64,000 nucleotides of DNA from assembly GCF_001548675.1 (NCBI RefSeq), contig NZ_CP010834.1, positions 1,523,501 through 1,587,500 of the forward strand. Reading direction: 5' to 3'. Both the position numbers and the translations under genes were made by a program. This stretch comes from Methanobrevibacter sp. YE315 (GTDB lineage Archaea; Methanobacteriota; Methanobacteria; Methanobacteriales; Methanobacteriaceae). The notes beneath the pieces are model-generated. The model saw only the letters and a list, made by a program, of their open reading frames with translations, was not told the DNA's origin and did no database searches. Positions 26,502 to 36,433 of the stretch are shown piece by piece; the first letter of the stretch is position 1, and the number at the start of each line of letters is the position of its first letter.

Positions 26502-26869
26502 AAAATTCCGTTGATAACACCATCTTGACCCGGTCTGGATGTTACTTTTGCATTACCTTCAGGAGTTTCCACAATAGCACCTTTGGTAATGATGTTCCTT
26601 CTTACGTAGTTAGGGTTAGCGGTGTTTTCAATTACGTTGAGAATTTCTACAACTTGGGTTTTGCCGTTAGCGTCGGTTACGTTGATTTTATTACCGGTAG
26701 CTAATCTGAGTTTTTCGTTTCCGCCACGGGTTCTGATTTTTCTTAATTTTTTTTCATCTAATCTAGTTTCAGCTGGGTCTCTTCCTAATTCAGCTTTCCT
26801 TTTTCCACGGTTTGCAACATTTCTTGCACCGGATGGACTTCTAGTTGATTTTCCTTGAGAAATTGCCAT
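26495..26869 (-). CDS. rps8e: 30S ribosomal protein S8e
   Basis: This 124-residue basic protein matches archaeal S8e: MAISQGKSTRSPSGARNV, KRKAELGRDPAETRL, IRTRGGNEKLRLA, ENTANPNYVRRNIITKGAI and the ending GQDGVINGILI. It is a component of the small ribosomal subunit. AGGTGAAAT precedes the start. It is a single-gene unit with its own hairpin terminator. Confidence 0.97.
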   Translation of the reverse strand: MAISQGKSTRSPSGARNVANRGKRKAELGRDPAETRLDEKKLRKIRTRGGNEKLRLATGNKINVTDANGKTQVVEILNVIENTANPNYVRRNIITKGAIVETPEGNAKVTSRPGQDGVINGILI

Positions 26870-27062
26870 TATTTCACCTAATAAATATAAATTAATAAAT
26901 TAATAATCGCTGTCAATAAGGCCCTTTTCAATTAAACTATTTGCAAGATTTATAATAGCTTAATTCTTGAGAGCAAAAAAGAGTCTTAAAGAATAATGAT
27001 AATAAAATATTAATTTATCATTATATATAAATGTTTTATTTTTAAAGATAAAAATGGGGATT

Positions 27063-27302
27063 TTACCTTTTATTTTTCAAAATAAATTCATCAATCAACT
27101 TATCAAAATCCTCTTCGGTGATATTCTCATCTGAAGCGGCATCCAAAATTTTCTGGATGTCCTCCTGTGAAACATCATCGCCCAAAAGGTCAATCAATAA
27201 TTCCTTCAAATCATCATCATCGATATAGGCTTGCCCGTTTGAAGCGCTATACTCAACATTGCCCTCTTCATCCAAAGTATAATATGGAACTTCCTTATTC
27301 AT
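27063..27302 (-). CDS. Small acidic hypothetical protein
   Basis: This is a 79-residue, strongly acidic protein (DDDDLKELLIDLLGDDVSQE). Helical repeats resemble an EF-hand-like or Ca-free acidic bundle: EDIQKILDAASDENITEED. I see no metal-binding loop of full EF-hand type. It is directly downstream of the zinc-ribbon protein with a 10-base gap, so the two are probably co-translated. Function unknown. Confidence 0.7.
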   Translation of the reverse strand: MNKEVPYYTLDEEGNVEYSASNGQAYIDDDDLKELLIDLLGDDVSQEDIQKILDAASDENITEEDFDKLIDEFILKNKR

Positions 27303-27312
27303 TAAAAAACAC

Positions 27313-27777
27313 CTAATCTAATTTTGGAAATTCATAATAAACAATACCATAGGGATCATCATCAAAATGCCATTCATTAGCTTCATCGATGACCATTTCC
27401 CCGTTTACAAAAAAATCATTTGCATCATGAACCCCTTCAACCTGAACTATGATATTGACATCCTCATCCAAACTTTCAAAGTCAATTCCCAGTTCATTCA
27501 AATCAATTACTATTTCATCTTCATCATTATTTTCAGGAACAACAATCACTATTTCATCACCGGATTCCATATCGTTATCTTCCAATATGATTTCTGCACC
27601 ATCCATGATATCATTAATGTCTGTATCATGCATTTCTATGGAATTATCCTTCCTATTGCTTACAAGCAAATGGTTTCTGCCGAATAACTCCTCAATATCC
27701 AAGCTGCATGCCGGACAGATGAAGCTTCCTCCGGATAATTCATTCCCACAAGATGGACAATAATTAATTCTAACCAT
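27313..27777 (-). CDS. Zinc-ribbon protein with acidic body, hypothetical
   Basis: The protein has 154 residues. The N-terminus is a double-cysteine zinc ribbon, YCPSCGNEL...FICPACSLDI (residues ~6-27). The rest is very acidic (NDEDEIVIDLNELGIDFESL). It ends in an aromatic-rich segment. No family was recognised beyond the zinc ribbon. It precedes the small acidic gene at 27063, and both resemble host-lineage-specific cytosolic proteins. Confidence 0.75.
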   Translation of the reverse strand: MVRINYCPSCGNELSGGSFICPACSLDIEELFGRNHLLVSNRKDNSIEMHDTDINDIMDGAEIILEDNDMESGDEIVIVVPENNDEDEIVIDLNELGIDFESLDEDVNIIVQVEGVHDANDFFVNGEMVIDEANEWHFDDDPYGIVYYEFPKLD

Positions 27778-27839
27778 TCTATAACCTCAACAATTAGTAT
27801 TATAATATTATTAATAAGTCCTATATAAAGATAGTAACA

Positions 27840-28184
27840 TCAGTAGTTACTATCAATCACAAAATTAATGTTGGGAATTCCAAACCTGTTTTTACATTTT
27901 ACCGAAAAGATCTTCAAATCCTCGATGAACATGTTAAAATCCAAAAAGATGCTGTCGCAGTCAATGAAAATCTTAACATTGGAATTTTCCAGGATTTCCT
28001 TTGGAATGTCAAAGACCTTAGATGCCTCATTGACATATATTGAATTTGGAAAATGATTCTTGTCGATTCCCAAAAATATTCCATCAGCTATGCTGAAATC
28101 AGCAGATATGCCGTTTTCATTTTCAACTTTTCCTTTAAAAATGTCATTTATCTCATCATAACTTGAAATCAATGTCTTTTTCAT
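27840..28184 (-). CDS. Hypothetical protein
   Basis: This 114-residue protein starts MKKTLISSYDEINDIFKGKV and contains ADGIFLGIDKNHFPNSIYV and KIFIDCDSIFLDFNMFIEDL. It appears to be an alpha/beta protein without membrane segment. GAGGTTTGAT upstream supports 28184 rather than a GTG at 28199. It forms a minus-strand group with the two acidic genes at 27063-27777. I do not recognise it. Confidence 0.65.
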   Translation of the reverse strand: MKKTLISSYDEINDIFKGKVENENGISADFSIADGIFLGIDKNHFPNSIYVNEASKVFDIPKEILENSNVKIFIDCDSIFLDFNMFIEDLKIFSVKCKNRFGIPNINFVIDSNY

Positions 28185-28384
28185 GATATCAAACCTCACA
28201 CATAGTATATTTTATCTACTAGATATATAAGCCCCAAGAGCGTTTGAAAAGTAATTAAAAATGGTTATAATGTAATTAAAGCAATATCAAAGCAATAAAA
28301 TTGGATTTGATTTGAAAAAGTGATTTGGTAAAATATTATAACTAACAAAAACAAAATATTCATAACCACATTCAGGTGTCAAAA

Positions 28385-29068
28385 TTGATTGAAGAAACAA
28401 CCGAACAACTGGAACTTGAAGCTGAAATCAAAAGCCAAGCCCAAAAATTCTTAAAATACCTTAACTCCACACTTCCGGAAAGCATGGAATTGGAATATGA
28501 AGGGTTTTACAGAAGAGGATTCTTTGTAAGCAAAAAAAGATATGCCGTAATCGAAGACGGAGAGATTATAGCTAAAGGATTGGAACTGGTTAGAAGAGAT
28601 TGGGCTCCAATCGTCAAAAAGACACAGGAAGCAGTTTTAATGGCTATTCTAAGAGAAGGGGATTCTGATAAAGCTATTGAAGAAGTTAAAAAGGTGTTGA
28701 AAAGAATCAAAAAAGGCGATGTCGAGCGAAAGGAACTGATTATACACACCCAAATCACCAAGCCCCTTGACCAGTACAAGCAGGTAGGGCCCCATGTAGT
28801 GGCTGCAAGGAAAATAGAGGAGCACGGCATTAAAGTGACACGCGGAACCATCATCCAATATATAATCGTCAAAGGAAAAGGGTCTATCAGTCAACGTGCA
28901 GTACCTTACGAATACAGCGAAGGATATACATATGACAAGGACTATTACATCAACAATCAGCTGATTCCCGCCATTGAAAGGATAATGTATTCCTTCGGAT
29001 ATACAAAAAAGGACCTGGAAGACATGGCACGCGGTGAAGTCCAGCAAAGTTTGGATGCTTTTTTCTAA
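28385..29068 (+). CDS. polB2: DNA polymerase family B, small split subunit PolB2
   Basis: This 227-residue protein equals the C-terminal end of family B DNA polymerase: [15 protein letters not shown] contains the KKRY motif, then [15 protein letters not shown], then thumb-domain sequence ([36 protein letters not shown]). In Methanothermobacter the replicative PolB is split, the small subunit being ~223 residues, matching this length. Palm and exonuclease domains must be encoded elsewhere. AGGTG lies 6 bases before the TTG at 28385, which suggests a TTG start; the GTG at 28376 is an alternative. Confidence 0.9.
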   Translation: MIEETTEQLELEAEIKSQAQKFLKYLNSTLPESMELEYEGFYRRGFFVSKKRYAVIEDGEIIAKGLELVRRDWAPIVKKTQEAVLMAILREGDSDKAIEEVKKVLKRIKKGDVERKELIIHTQITKPLDQYKQVGPHVVAARKIEEHGIKVTRGTIIQYIIVKGKGSISQRAVPYEYSEGYTYDKDYYINNQLIPAIERIMYSFGYTKKDLEDMARGEVQQSLDAFF

Positions 29069-29104
29069 AAATTTAAATAATTTTAAAGTAATAATAAATA
29101 GTAT

Positions 29105-29797
29105 ATGATAGACCATGATGACCGTGTTGTTTTCTTTGATATAGATGGCACATTACTAGATACTTCAGATTTTGCTGAAACTGCAAGAAAAGCAGCTATT
29201 GGATTGATGGTAGATAACGGATTACCTTTGGATAAGGATGAGGCATATGGTGTTTTAAAAACAATTATCCGTGAAAAAGGATCCAATTATGGAAAACACT
29301 TCAATGTTTTGACACAAGTTGTTTTAGGCCATGAAGACCCTATGCTTGTGGCACTTGGAATGATTACCTACCACAACGTTAAGATGGCGCTTTTAAGACC
29401 TTATGCAGAAACAATCGATACATTGATTTACCTCAAAAGCCAAGGATATCGTCTAGCAGTCATATCCAATGGAATTACCATCAAGCAATGGGAAAAACTA
29501 GTAAGGCTAAACGTACACTCATTTTTTGAGGCAGTAATCACATCAGAAGAGGTCGGTAAGGAAAAACCTGACAAACTGATTTTTGATGTTGCGCTTAGAA
29601 AAATGAAAGGAAACCCTGAAAAGTCAGTGATGATTGGAAACAAATTCAAAGCAGATGCACTGGGTGCAGTAAATGCTGGATTAAGTGCGATTCTCGTCAA
29701 TTCCGACGTTACTGAAGAAGACAGGGAATACATTAAAAGAGAACAGTTAGATATTACAGTTGTTGACGACATTGGTGATGTTAATACTATATTATAA
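29105..29797 (+). CDS. HAD superfamily hydrolase
   Basis: The protein has 230 residues. Motif I is VFFDIDGTLLDT (nucleophile Asp and acid Asp), motif II LAVISNG, motif III EVGKEKPDKLIF (Lys), and motif IV VMIGNKFKADALGA. The helical cap lies between residues ~20 and 95. It resembles the archaeal haloacid-dehalogenase/phosphatase group of subfamily IA. A phosphatase acting on a small metabolite is likely; the substrate is unknown. It follows polB2 by 36 bases. Confidence 0.9.
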   Translation: MIDHDDRVVFFDIDGTLLDTSDFAETARKAAIGLMVDNGLPLDKDEAYGVLKTIIREKGSNYGKHFNVLTQVVLGHEDPMLVALGMITYHNVKMALLRPYAETIDTLIYLKSQGYRLAVISNGITIKQWEKLVRLNVHSFFEAVITSEEVGKEKPDKLIFDVALRKMKGNPEKSVMIGNKFKADALGAVNAGLSAILVNSDVTEEDREYIKREQLDITVVDDIGDVNTIL

Positions 29798-29818
29798 TCA
29801 TCAATAACCACTATTTTT

Positions 29819-30592
29819 TTAAAATTCAAGTTCCAAAGTAACTGGACAGTGATCAGAACCGAAAATGTCAGATAATATTTCAGCTGACTTTACATTATCC
29901 CTAATTTCTTCGTTTACATAGAAATAATCCAGTCTCCAGCCGGCATTCCTTTCGCGTGCACGGGTTCTGTAGCTCCACCATGTAAAGTTGTTTTCACCCT
30001 CATCAAACATCCTGAAGGTATCGACAAAGCCCGCTTCCTCAAGCTGGTCAAGCCATGCACGCTCTTCAGGCAAATACCCGGATTTTCCTTCGCAGTTTTT
30101 AGGATTGTAAACATCAATCGGATTGTGTGCAATATTGTAATCGCCTGTAATAACCAGATTTTTGCCATCATTTTTAAGCTCTACAAGCTGTTCCAACAAT
30201 GCATCGCAGAAGGCAACCTTAAAATCAAGCCTTTTGGCTTCCATACCGCTGTTTGGGAAATAAATGTTGTATAAGATGAAATCAGGATACTCGATTCTTA
30301 AAACCCTTCCTTCCAAATCCAATTCATCAACGCCCAAACCTTTAACGACTTCAACAGGTTCGATTTTGGAATATGTGGAAACGCCGCTGTATCCTTTCTT
30401 TTCAGCCTCGTTATGGCATTTGTGAAATCCATCGACGTCAGCTAATTTCTTTGGAATCTTATCCTGGGTTGCCCTTACTTCCTGAAAGTTAATGATGTCT
30501 GCATCAGTATTTTCAAACCAGTCCCAAAATTCTTCCTTTTTGGAAACTGCCCTGATGCCGTTCACATTCCAAGAAACCAGCTTGATTGACAT
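29819..30592 (-). CDS. xth: Exodeoxyribonuclease III / AP endonuclease
   Basis: This 257-residue EEP-fold nuclease has KLVSWNVNGIRA, INFQEVRAT (catalytic Glu), YSGVSTYSK, ITGDYNIAHNPIDVYNPKNC (Asp, Asn), WWSYRTRAR, and GSDHCPVTLELEF (terminal Asp-His). It cuts at AP sites in base excision repair. The related Methanothermobacter enzyme Mth212 also nicks at uracil in DNA, so the same may hold here. The start overlaps the pheS stop by one base (TAATG). Confidence 0.95.
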   Translation of the reverse strand: MSIKLVSWNVNGIRAVSKKEEFWDWFENTDADIINFQEVRATQDKIPKKLADVDGFHKCHNEAEKKGYSGVSTYSKIEPVEVVKGLGVDELDLEGRVLRIEYPDFILYNIYFPNSGMEAKRLDFKVAFCDALLEQLVELKNDGKNLVITGDYNIAHNPIDVYNPKNCEGKSGYLPEERAWLDQLEEAGFVDTFRMFDEGENNFTWWSYRTRARERNAGWRLDYFYVNEEIRDNVKSAEILSDIFGSDHCPVTLELEF

Positions 30593-32136
30593 TATAACCT
30601 GACTCCTCTGTCAATAGGCAATTCACGAAGCCATTTGATATCGCTTTTGTAAAGCATACGGATGTCTTCCACATCATATCTAATCATGGCCAATCTTTCA
30701 ATACCTAAACCGAAAGCCAGTGCAGGTTGGTTGATGCCTAAAGGTTTCAATACTTCAGGCCTGAACATTCCAGCCCCTCCAAGCTCGATCCATGATTCCT
30801 TTTCTTCCAGATAGATTTCAGTTTCTGTGGATAGATAAGTGTAAGGGAAATAAGCCGGTCTGAACCTTACTTCAAATCCTAACTTCTTATAAAATTCCTT
30901 TAAGGTACCTAAAAGGTTCTGATAGCTGATTCCTTCATCACATACAAGACCTTCGACCTGATGGAATTCAGGCAAATGCTTGTAGTCAAAGGTTTCTCTT
31001 CTGAATACCCTTCCAACGGAAAACATCTTGATTGGAGGTTCATGATTGTATAAATGTTTGGTGGATATTCCGGTTGTATGTGTTCTTAAAACGCTTTGTC
31101 TTGCAATATCCTCGCTCCAGTCATATTGCCATCCGATAGAACCTGTATCCGCACCTGTTTCATGGGTTTCGGCAGTGAGCTTTACAAGATCCATATCAGG
31201 CAAATCGCAAGTCAACGGATTTTTGAGGTAGAATGTGTCCTGCATTTCACGGGCTGCGTGGTCCTGTGGCTGGAAAAGTGAGTCGAAGTTCCAGAATGCA
31301 GATTCCACAAATTCCCCGTTGTCTTCTGAAAATCCCATGTTCAAGAATATCTCCCTGATTTCGTCAATGATGACTCTCAAAGGATGTTTCTTACCTGCAA
31401 AAATAACTGGGGCTTCTGCATTAATATCATAAGGACGGTACTGTAAGTCTTTCCATTCGCCGTCTTTTAATTGCTGGTGTGTTAATTGAGTAGCTTGCTC
31501 TTTAATTGTAAAGCCTTCTTTAAGAATAGCTTCACCTTTATCTAAAAGTTTAAAAGAATGTGAGGTGTTCTTTTTAATATTTATAATATTCTTTCTGTCA
31601 TTCAGTTTTTTGAATCCGTCCAACAACTCGTCGGATAATCTGTCTTTGATGATTTTTCCAGCTTCAGTCAGGTGGTTCAGCAATTCTTCGTCTTCGCCTA
31701 ACTTGTCTTTGCTGTCTGCTCCGACATCTGTTACTTTGACTACGCCCTTATCGATTTGAGCCCAATTTTTACGGCGCAACCATCCGATGGCAATGTTGGC
31801 TTCTTTTTTGTCAACGCCTGTTTCATCGGACAAATCTTTCATGTGTATCTCTTTTTTATCGACCAATACATCAAGTATTCTGCGTTCAGGAAGCTTTTCT
31901 TGAGCAAATTTCAAACCTGCATCTGATAGGGAAATCTCCTCTTCAACATCCTTTTCAACTTCGATTATGTCCTTTGAGGCAAGAGATCCTGCCGCACTCA
32001 TGACAGCCTTGATGTCCATATTCTGATTTTCAGCTATTTCCTCCGGAGTTACATCCGGATTTGCCTCAAGCTCTTTTAAAACTTTCTTTTCATAAATATG
32101 CAATTCATTAATGGTTTTTTTAATATCCTCACTCAT
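30592..32136 (-). CDS. pheS: Phenylalanine-tRNA ligase alpha subunit
   Basis: This 514-residue archaeal-type PheRS alpha chain has winged-helix DNA/tRNA-binding modules in the first ~150 residues ([40 protein letters not shown]). The class II catalytic core follows with [60 protein letters not shown] (motif 2) and [13 protein letters not shown] (motif 3). GGTGTTTAA precedes the start. The beta subunit is not adjacent. Confidence 0.97.
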   Translation of the reverse strand: MSEDIKKTINELHIYEKKVLKELEANPDVTPEEIAENQNMDIKAVMSAAGSLASKDIIEVEKDVEEEISLSDAGLKFAQEKLPERRILDVLVDKKEIHMKDLSDETGVDKKEANIAIGWLRRKNWAQIDKGVVKVTDVGADSKDKLGEDEELLNHLTEAGKIIKDRLSDELLDGFKKLNDRKNIINIKKNTSHSFKLLDKGEAILKEGFTIKEQATQLTHQQLKDGEWKDLQYRPYDINAEAPVIFAGKKHPLRVIIDEIREIFLNMGFSEDNGEFVESAFWNFDSLFQPQDHAAREMQDTFYLKNPLTCDLPDMDLVKLTAETHETGADTGSIGWQYDWSEDIARQSVLRTHTTGISTKHLYNHEPPIKMFSVGRVFRRETFDYKHLPEFHQVEGLVCDEGISYQNLLGTLKEFYKKLGFEVRFRPAYFPYTYLSTETEIYLEEKESWIELGGAGMFRPEVLKPLGINQPALAFGLGIERLAMIRYDVEDIRMLYKSDIKWLRELPIDRGVRL

Positions 32137-32273
32137 TTAAACACCATAAATTATAGATTAATAATATAATAATATATGTTTTAAGTGATTTATAAAAGTA
32201 GTGTAAAATTTAAAAAAAAATAGAAAAAAATCTAATTAGAATAATATTATGATACTTCAAATGCTAATTTACA

Positions 32274-32402
32274 TCAAAACATGATATAATTATTTTTACG
32301 AGGAATGATATCAATTATTTCGATTTTATGATTCTTTTCAGAGACAAAAAAGATTATCCTATAATTTCCTACTCTAGCCCGGTGGCATTTTGGACATTTA
32401 AC
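32274..32402 (-). pseudogene. Remnant of a RelE/ParE-type toxin (3' end only)
   Basis: On the minus strand, codons from 32402 to the TGA at 32274-32276 read as the C-terminal half of a RelE-family toxin: RARVGNYRIIFFVSEKNHKI, then EIIDIIPRKNNYI. The RVGxYRxxF strand and the closing xPRxxxY segment are typical. No start codon or N-terminal half is present. The frame runs directly on from the stop codon of the citG-like gene, so it is a decayed fragment. No antitoxin is visible. Confidence 0.7.
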
Positions 32403-32411
32403 GCTTAAAAT

Positions 32412-33290
32412 CTATTCAAAATTAGATTTCAGATAGCTTACGAATATTGAAGCTGCAGTCAAATCTGCAGTTGTTCCAGGATTGTACTTGTTTTTAAACA
32501 GATAATCATCAAATTCACTGAGTTTTTCTGCAAAATCAGGCTCATCTTTCAAATTAAGCAAATCCCTAGTCATCATGGATATCTTCAAGGCCTCATCTGA
32601 ACCGTATTTTCTTGAAATCAAAGTATCCGGAACCTGAGATAAAATTGTCAGGAATGTCAATACGCAAGCATCATTTTTGGATTTATCGCGAACCAATTCA
32701 TGATATGTGGGATATCCAATTTCAAATACTGCAGGCATGTCTGAAGTCATCTCACGTGCCAGCATGTCCCATGGAGCGGAAATCTTTAAAACATCATACA
32801 TTGTCTGGTTGTTTTCTCTAAGCTCGTTTTTGGCATTGTCACTTGCAACATCATACTCGTCCTGATCTCCCATACCTCCGGCATCTGCGATGTTGATTGC
32901 ATCATAGAGGTCACATGCATCATCAACTGAGGTATTTGCCATCAATACCTTAACGTTTTCACGGATTTCATCAAATGAATCGCTTATTGCAGCAGCAACG
33001 GCAATCGGTGTTGTCATCATGACGATTCCAAGGTTTGTGTTGTTTTTAATCCACCTATCAGTTTCGGCAACGGCCTGGAGGATGTATCTGCCAAGTTGAG
33101 GATTTTCAATATCGACATCAGTACATGCTTCACGGATTGTATCTCCGATTACAATTCCACTTATTACAAAGTCTTCAAAGACCATGTCATCATAATCACG
33201 GGTTCTGTGAACATTTCCAGGTTTTGGATATCCGCTTACCTCCAAAGCAGAGGCGATTTGTGCGATTTTTGCTATTTCTGATGCTTCCAT
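32412..33290 (-). CDS. CitG/MdcB-like triphosphoribosyl-dephospho-CoA synthase family protein
   Basis: This 292-residue all-helical protein shows EVSGYPKPGNVHRTRDYDDM and the later TNLGIVMMTTPIAVAAAI, KYNPGTTADLTAASIFVSYL, the ATP-binding pattern of the CitG family. Bacterial CitG makes the prosthetic-group precursor of citrate lyase from ATP and dephospho-CoA. Methanogens lack citrate lyase, so the archaeal substrate is uncertain. The ATG follows directly on the hemB stop codon with no gap, implying a hemB-citG operon. Confidence 0.85.
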   Translation of the reverse strand: MEASEIAKIAQIASALEVSGYPKPGNVHRTRDYDDMVFEDFVISGIVIGDTIREACTDVDIENPQLGRYILQAVAETDRWIKNNTNLGIVMMTTPIAVAAAISDSFDEIRENVKVLMANTSVDDACDLYDAINIADAGGMGDQDEYDVASDNAKNELRENNQTMYDVLKISAPWDMLAREMTSDMPAVFEIGYPTYHELVRDKSKNDACVLTFLTILSQVPDTLISRKYGSDEALKISMMTRDLLNLKDEPDFAEKLSEFDDYLFKNKYNPGTTADLTAASIFVSYLKSNFE

Positions 33291-34292
33291 TTATATCAAC
33301 TCATTCAATAGTAGATATGGTGCAAAATTAGTGATTATCAAGTCGGCTCCAGCCCTTTTAATTGAAAGCAAAGATTCTAAAATGGCACGTTCTGTCAAAT
33401 ATCCCTTTTCGATTGCTGCCATCAACATTGAATACTCTCCGCTTACATTATATGCTACCAACGGCAGCATGAACTCATCTTTTACCATGCGAACCACATC
33501 AAGGTATGGAAGTGCAGGTTTTACCATCAAAAAGTCACATCCTTCGATAACGTCAAGTTCACATTCGCGGATTGCCTCCACAGCATTGCCGGGATCCATC
33601 TGATAGGATTTCCTATCTCCTGCATGAGGTGATGAACATGCTGCAACCCTGAACGGTTCATAGAACGCGGAAGCGTATTTGGCTGAATATGACATTATCA
33701 TTACATTATAATAGCCGTTTTCATCCAATGTTTCACGAATTGCACCTACCCTTCCGTCCATCATGTCTGATGGAGCTACAATATCTGCACCCGCTTCAGC
33801 ATGGGACAATGCAACTTTAGCAATGTAAGGCAGGGATTCATCGTTTAGAATTTCAATTCCATCATCGGTATCATCGTTTTGCCTTATCATTCCGCAATGA
33901 CCGTGGGAAGTGTATTGGCATAAACAGACATCGCTGATAACCACCAAATCAGTTTCTTTCTTAAGTCTCCTGATTGCCTTTTGAACAATTCCGGTTGCTG
34001 AATAATCAGGAGATGCGATTTCATCCTTGGTTTCTTCTTTTGGTATTCCAAATACAATTATAGACTTCAATCCTTTTTCTTCAAGCTGTTTTGCAAATTC
34101 TACTCCGCTGTCTAGAGAATATCTGAATTCACCAGGAAGAGAAGAGATTTCTTCTTTCTCATCACCTTGAAGCTCTTCCTTAAAATAGATTGGATAAATC
34201 AGGTCTTCTTTTTGAAGTTTAGTTTCACGAACTATATCTCTAATCTTAGCATTTTTTCTAAGTCTTCTCATTCTTGTAGTTGGAAATTCCAT
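33291..34292 (-). CDS. hemB: Delta-aminolevulinic acid dehydratase (porphobilinogen synthase)
   Basis: HemB condenses two 5-aminolevulinates to porphobilinogen for tetrapyrroles including F430. The 333-residue enzyme has [13 protein letters not shown] (zinc cysteines), [29 protein letters not shown] (first lysine) and [14 protein letters not shown] (Schiff-base lysine). GTGAT before the ATG at 34292 fixes the start; the GTG at 34301 is part of it. It heads an operon with the CitG-like gene. hemD is 15 kb away. Confidence 0.97.
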   Translation of the reverse strand: MEFPTTRMRRLRKNAKIRDIVRETKLQKEDLIYPIYFKEELQGDEKEEISSLPGEFRYSLDSGVEFAKQLEEKGLKSIIVFGIPKEETKDEIASPDYSATGIVQKAIRRLKKETDLVVISDVCLCQYTSHGHCGMIRQNDDTDDGIEILNDESLPYIAKVALSHAEAGADIVAPSDMMDGRVGAIRETLDENGYYNVMIMSYSAKYASAFYEPFRVAACSSPHAGDRKSYQMDPGNAVEAIRECELDVIEGCDFLMVKPALPYLDVVRMVKDEFMLPLVAYNVSGEYSMLMAAIEKGYLTERAILESLLSIKRAGADLIITNFAPYLLLNELI

Positions 34293-34406
34293 AATAATCA
34301 CTAATTAAATATTTGACTTAAAAATATTTAAATTGATGTTAATCAAAAAAACTTAAAAATGATTTAAAAAATAATATTAACAATAGATATAAAAAAGAGG
34401 CTAAAA

Positions 34407-35501
34407 ATGTCAAATTCAATTGGGGAAAAATTTAGAATAACAAGTTTCGGGTCAAGCCATGGCATAGCAGTCGGCGCTATTGTTGATGGATGCCCCGCAA
34501 ACCTTGAACTAACAGCTGAAGATATTCAAAAAGAGCTTGATAAAAGAAAACCTGGAACCAGCAGCGTAACAACTCCAAGAAAAGAAGCTGATGAAGTTCA
34601 AATTCTTTCAGGAATTTTTGAAGGAAAGACCGATGGAACACCGATTACTGGAGTGATTTTTAACAAAAACCAACATTCCAAAGACTATTCCATGTTCAAA
34701 AACACCCCTCGTCCGTCCCATGGGGACTACGGCTGGATGATGAAATACGGAAACTACGACTACAACGGCGGAGGCCGTGGAAGCGGCAGGGTTACTATCG
34801 GACATGTCATCGGTGGTGCAATAGCTAAAAAGCTTCTTGAAACCCAAAACATTGAAATCATTTCCCACGTGACACAAATTGGAGACATTAAAGCAGAGCC
34901 TCAAGATTTTAATGCAATAAAGGAAAACATCGAAAAGAATCCGGTCAGATGTGCAGACCCTAAAGCAGCCAAAGAAATGGAAGAACTGATTCTATCCGAA
35001 AAACAGGAAGGAGATTCTGTCGGAGGCATTGTCGAAACAATAGCTGTAGGCATGCCTGCAGGTCTTGGTGAACCTGTTTTCGAAAGGTTAGATGGCGATT
35101 TGGCAAGAATCCTTATGAACATCGGCGCTGTCAAGGGTGTTGAAATCGGCCTTGGATTTGATGTGGCCAAAAAAACTGGCTCTGAAATCAATGATGAATA
35201 CCAAATTGAAGATGTTAAAATCACAACAAAAACTAATAATTCAGGCGGAATTATTGGTGGAATGAGCAATGGAATGCCAATAATCACACGAATAGCCGTT
35301 AAGCCTACTCCATCCATTTCAAAATGCCAGGATTCAATCAATTTAGAAAAAATGGAAAATGAAAAAATAGAAATTAAGGGAAGGCATGATCCCTGCATCT
35401 GTCCAAGAGTGACAGTTGTGGCCGAATCAAGCACTGCAATCATTCTTGCAGACCACATGATCCGCTCAGGATTCATCCATCCGACAAATCTTGAAATTTA
35501 A
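34407..35501 (+). CDS. aroC: Chorismate synthase
   Basis: This enzyme makes chorismate from EPSP using reduced FMN, the last shikimate-pathway step. The 364-residue protein has [92 protein letters not shown] and [17 protein letters not shown], all family signatures. Length is normal. Its 3' end overlaps the convergent MBL-fold gene by four bases. Confidence 0.97.
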   Translation: MSNSIGEKFRITSFGSSHGIAVGAIVDGCPANLELTAEDIQKELDKRKPGTSSVTTPRKEADEVQILSGIFEGKTDGTPITGVIFNKNQHSKDYSMFKNTPRPSHGDYGWMMKYGNYDYNGGGRGSGRVTIGHVIGGAIAKKLLETQNIEIISHVTQIGDIKAEPQDFNAIKENIEKNPVRCADPKAAKEMEELILSEKQEGDSVGGIVETIAVGMPAGLGEPVFERLDGDLARILMNIGAVKGVEIGLGFDVAKKTGSEINDEYQIEDVKITTKTNNSGGIIGGMSNGMPIITRIAVKPTPSISKCQDSINLEKMENEKIEIKGRHDPCICPRVTVVAESSTAIILADHMIRSGFIHPTNLEI

Positions 35502-36421
35502 CTTTTTTTTATTATTGAAAGCTCGTCAAACTCCTTATTTTTAAAAGAAGTTTGATATGAGTTTTTTCTTCCGCTATTAAACAATGCATGGCTGGTGCTG
35601 TGCATTGAGGATTCAACATCCTTAAGTGAAATTAGCCTGAATTTCTTCGGATTGTTATAATTAACATTGAATGACAAACCATCAAATGCAGCTATTGTCT
35701 TAACGCCAGTCTGTTTGGAAATCTTTTTGGCTTCAACTACAGGATTGTTGGAAATCATCTTAAGACCCAAATGTGTCATGACGGCCACTTTTGGCTTGAC
35801 CTCATTAATCAAATCGATGAAATTGCGGGAGCACATGTGTCCATGAATAGGCCGGTTGCCCGGTCTTAACACACTAGCAATCAGAATGTCTGCGCCTTCA
35901 TGATAATCGGCCAATTCATCAAAATAACCTGTATCAGAAGTATAAGACAATTTGAATCCGTTGTAATCTATTTGAAAACCGGCACCTGCAGGGTCGCCAT
36001 GTTCTGTTTTGGTACCTTTGATTTTAATAGCATCGACTTCATTTACAACATCCGGCTTTAAAACAACCTTATCTGATTTGGACTGATGGTATGATGAAAT
36101 GCATGGCCCCCATTTATCATAGCCTTCCAAAACACTTTCACTTCCAATAATGGTCCCATTATATTTAGTCATTCCTCGGGTCATTGCCTCAATGAGGATT
36201 TCCGCATCATTATAATGGTCTGTGTGTGCATGAGAAACAAAAATTCCACTTAAATTACGGGGATCAAATCCGAATTGATAAGTTCTGATAAGCGCTCCTG
36301 GACCAGGGTCAACATGATAATTCTTACCACCTACATTATCAAGCCTGAACCCTCCAGTCATTCTTCTTTGAGAAATGGCAGAAAAGCGTCCGCCACCACT
36401 ACCTAAAAATGTAATCTTCAT
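35498..36421 (-). CDS. MBL-fold metallo-hydrolase
   Basis: The protein has 307 residues. The metal-binding motif is [14 protein letters not shown], with D/H ligands later at TSDTGYFDE and MTHLGLK, and [20 protein letters not shown] at the start. It is a soluble metallo-beta-lactamase-fold phosphodiesterase or RNase-Z-like archaeal protein. Specific substrate unknown. GAGGGGAT lies before the start and the gene follows the DUF2121 gene by 12 bases, so they are likely one operon. Confidence 0.88.
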   Translation of the reverse strand: MKITFLGSGGGRFSAISQRRMTGGFRLDNVGGKNYHVDPGPGALIRTYQFGFDPRNLSGIFVSHAHTDHYNDAEILIEAMTRGMTKYNGTIIGSESVLEGYDKWGPCISSYHQSKSDKVVLKPDVVNEVDAIKIKGTKTEHGDPAGAGFQIDYNGFKLSYTSDTGYFDELADYHEGADILIASVLRPGNRPIHGHMCSRNFIDLINEVKPKVAVMTHLGLKMISNNPVVEAKKISKQTGVKTIAAFDGLSFNVNYNNPKKFRLISLKDVESSMHSTSHALFNSGRKNSYQTSFKNKEFDELSIIKKS

Positions 36422-36433
36422 TTAAATCCCCTC

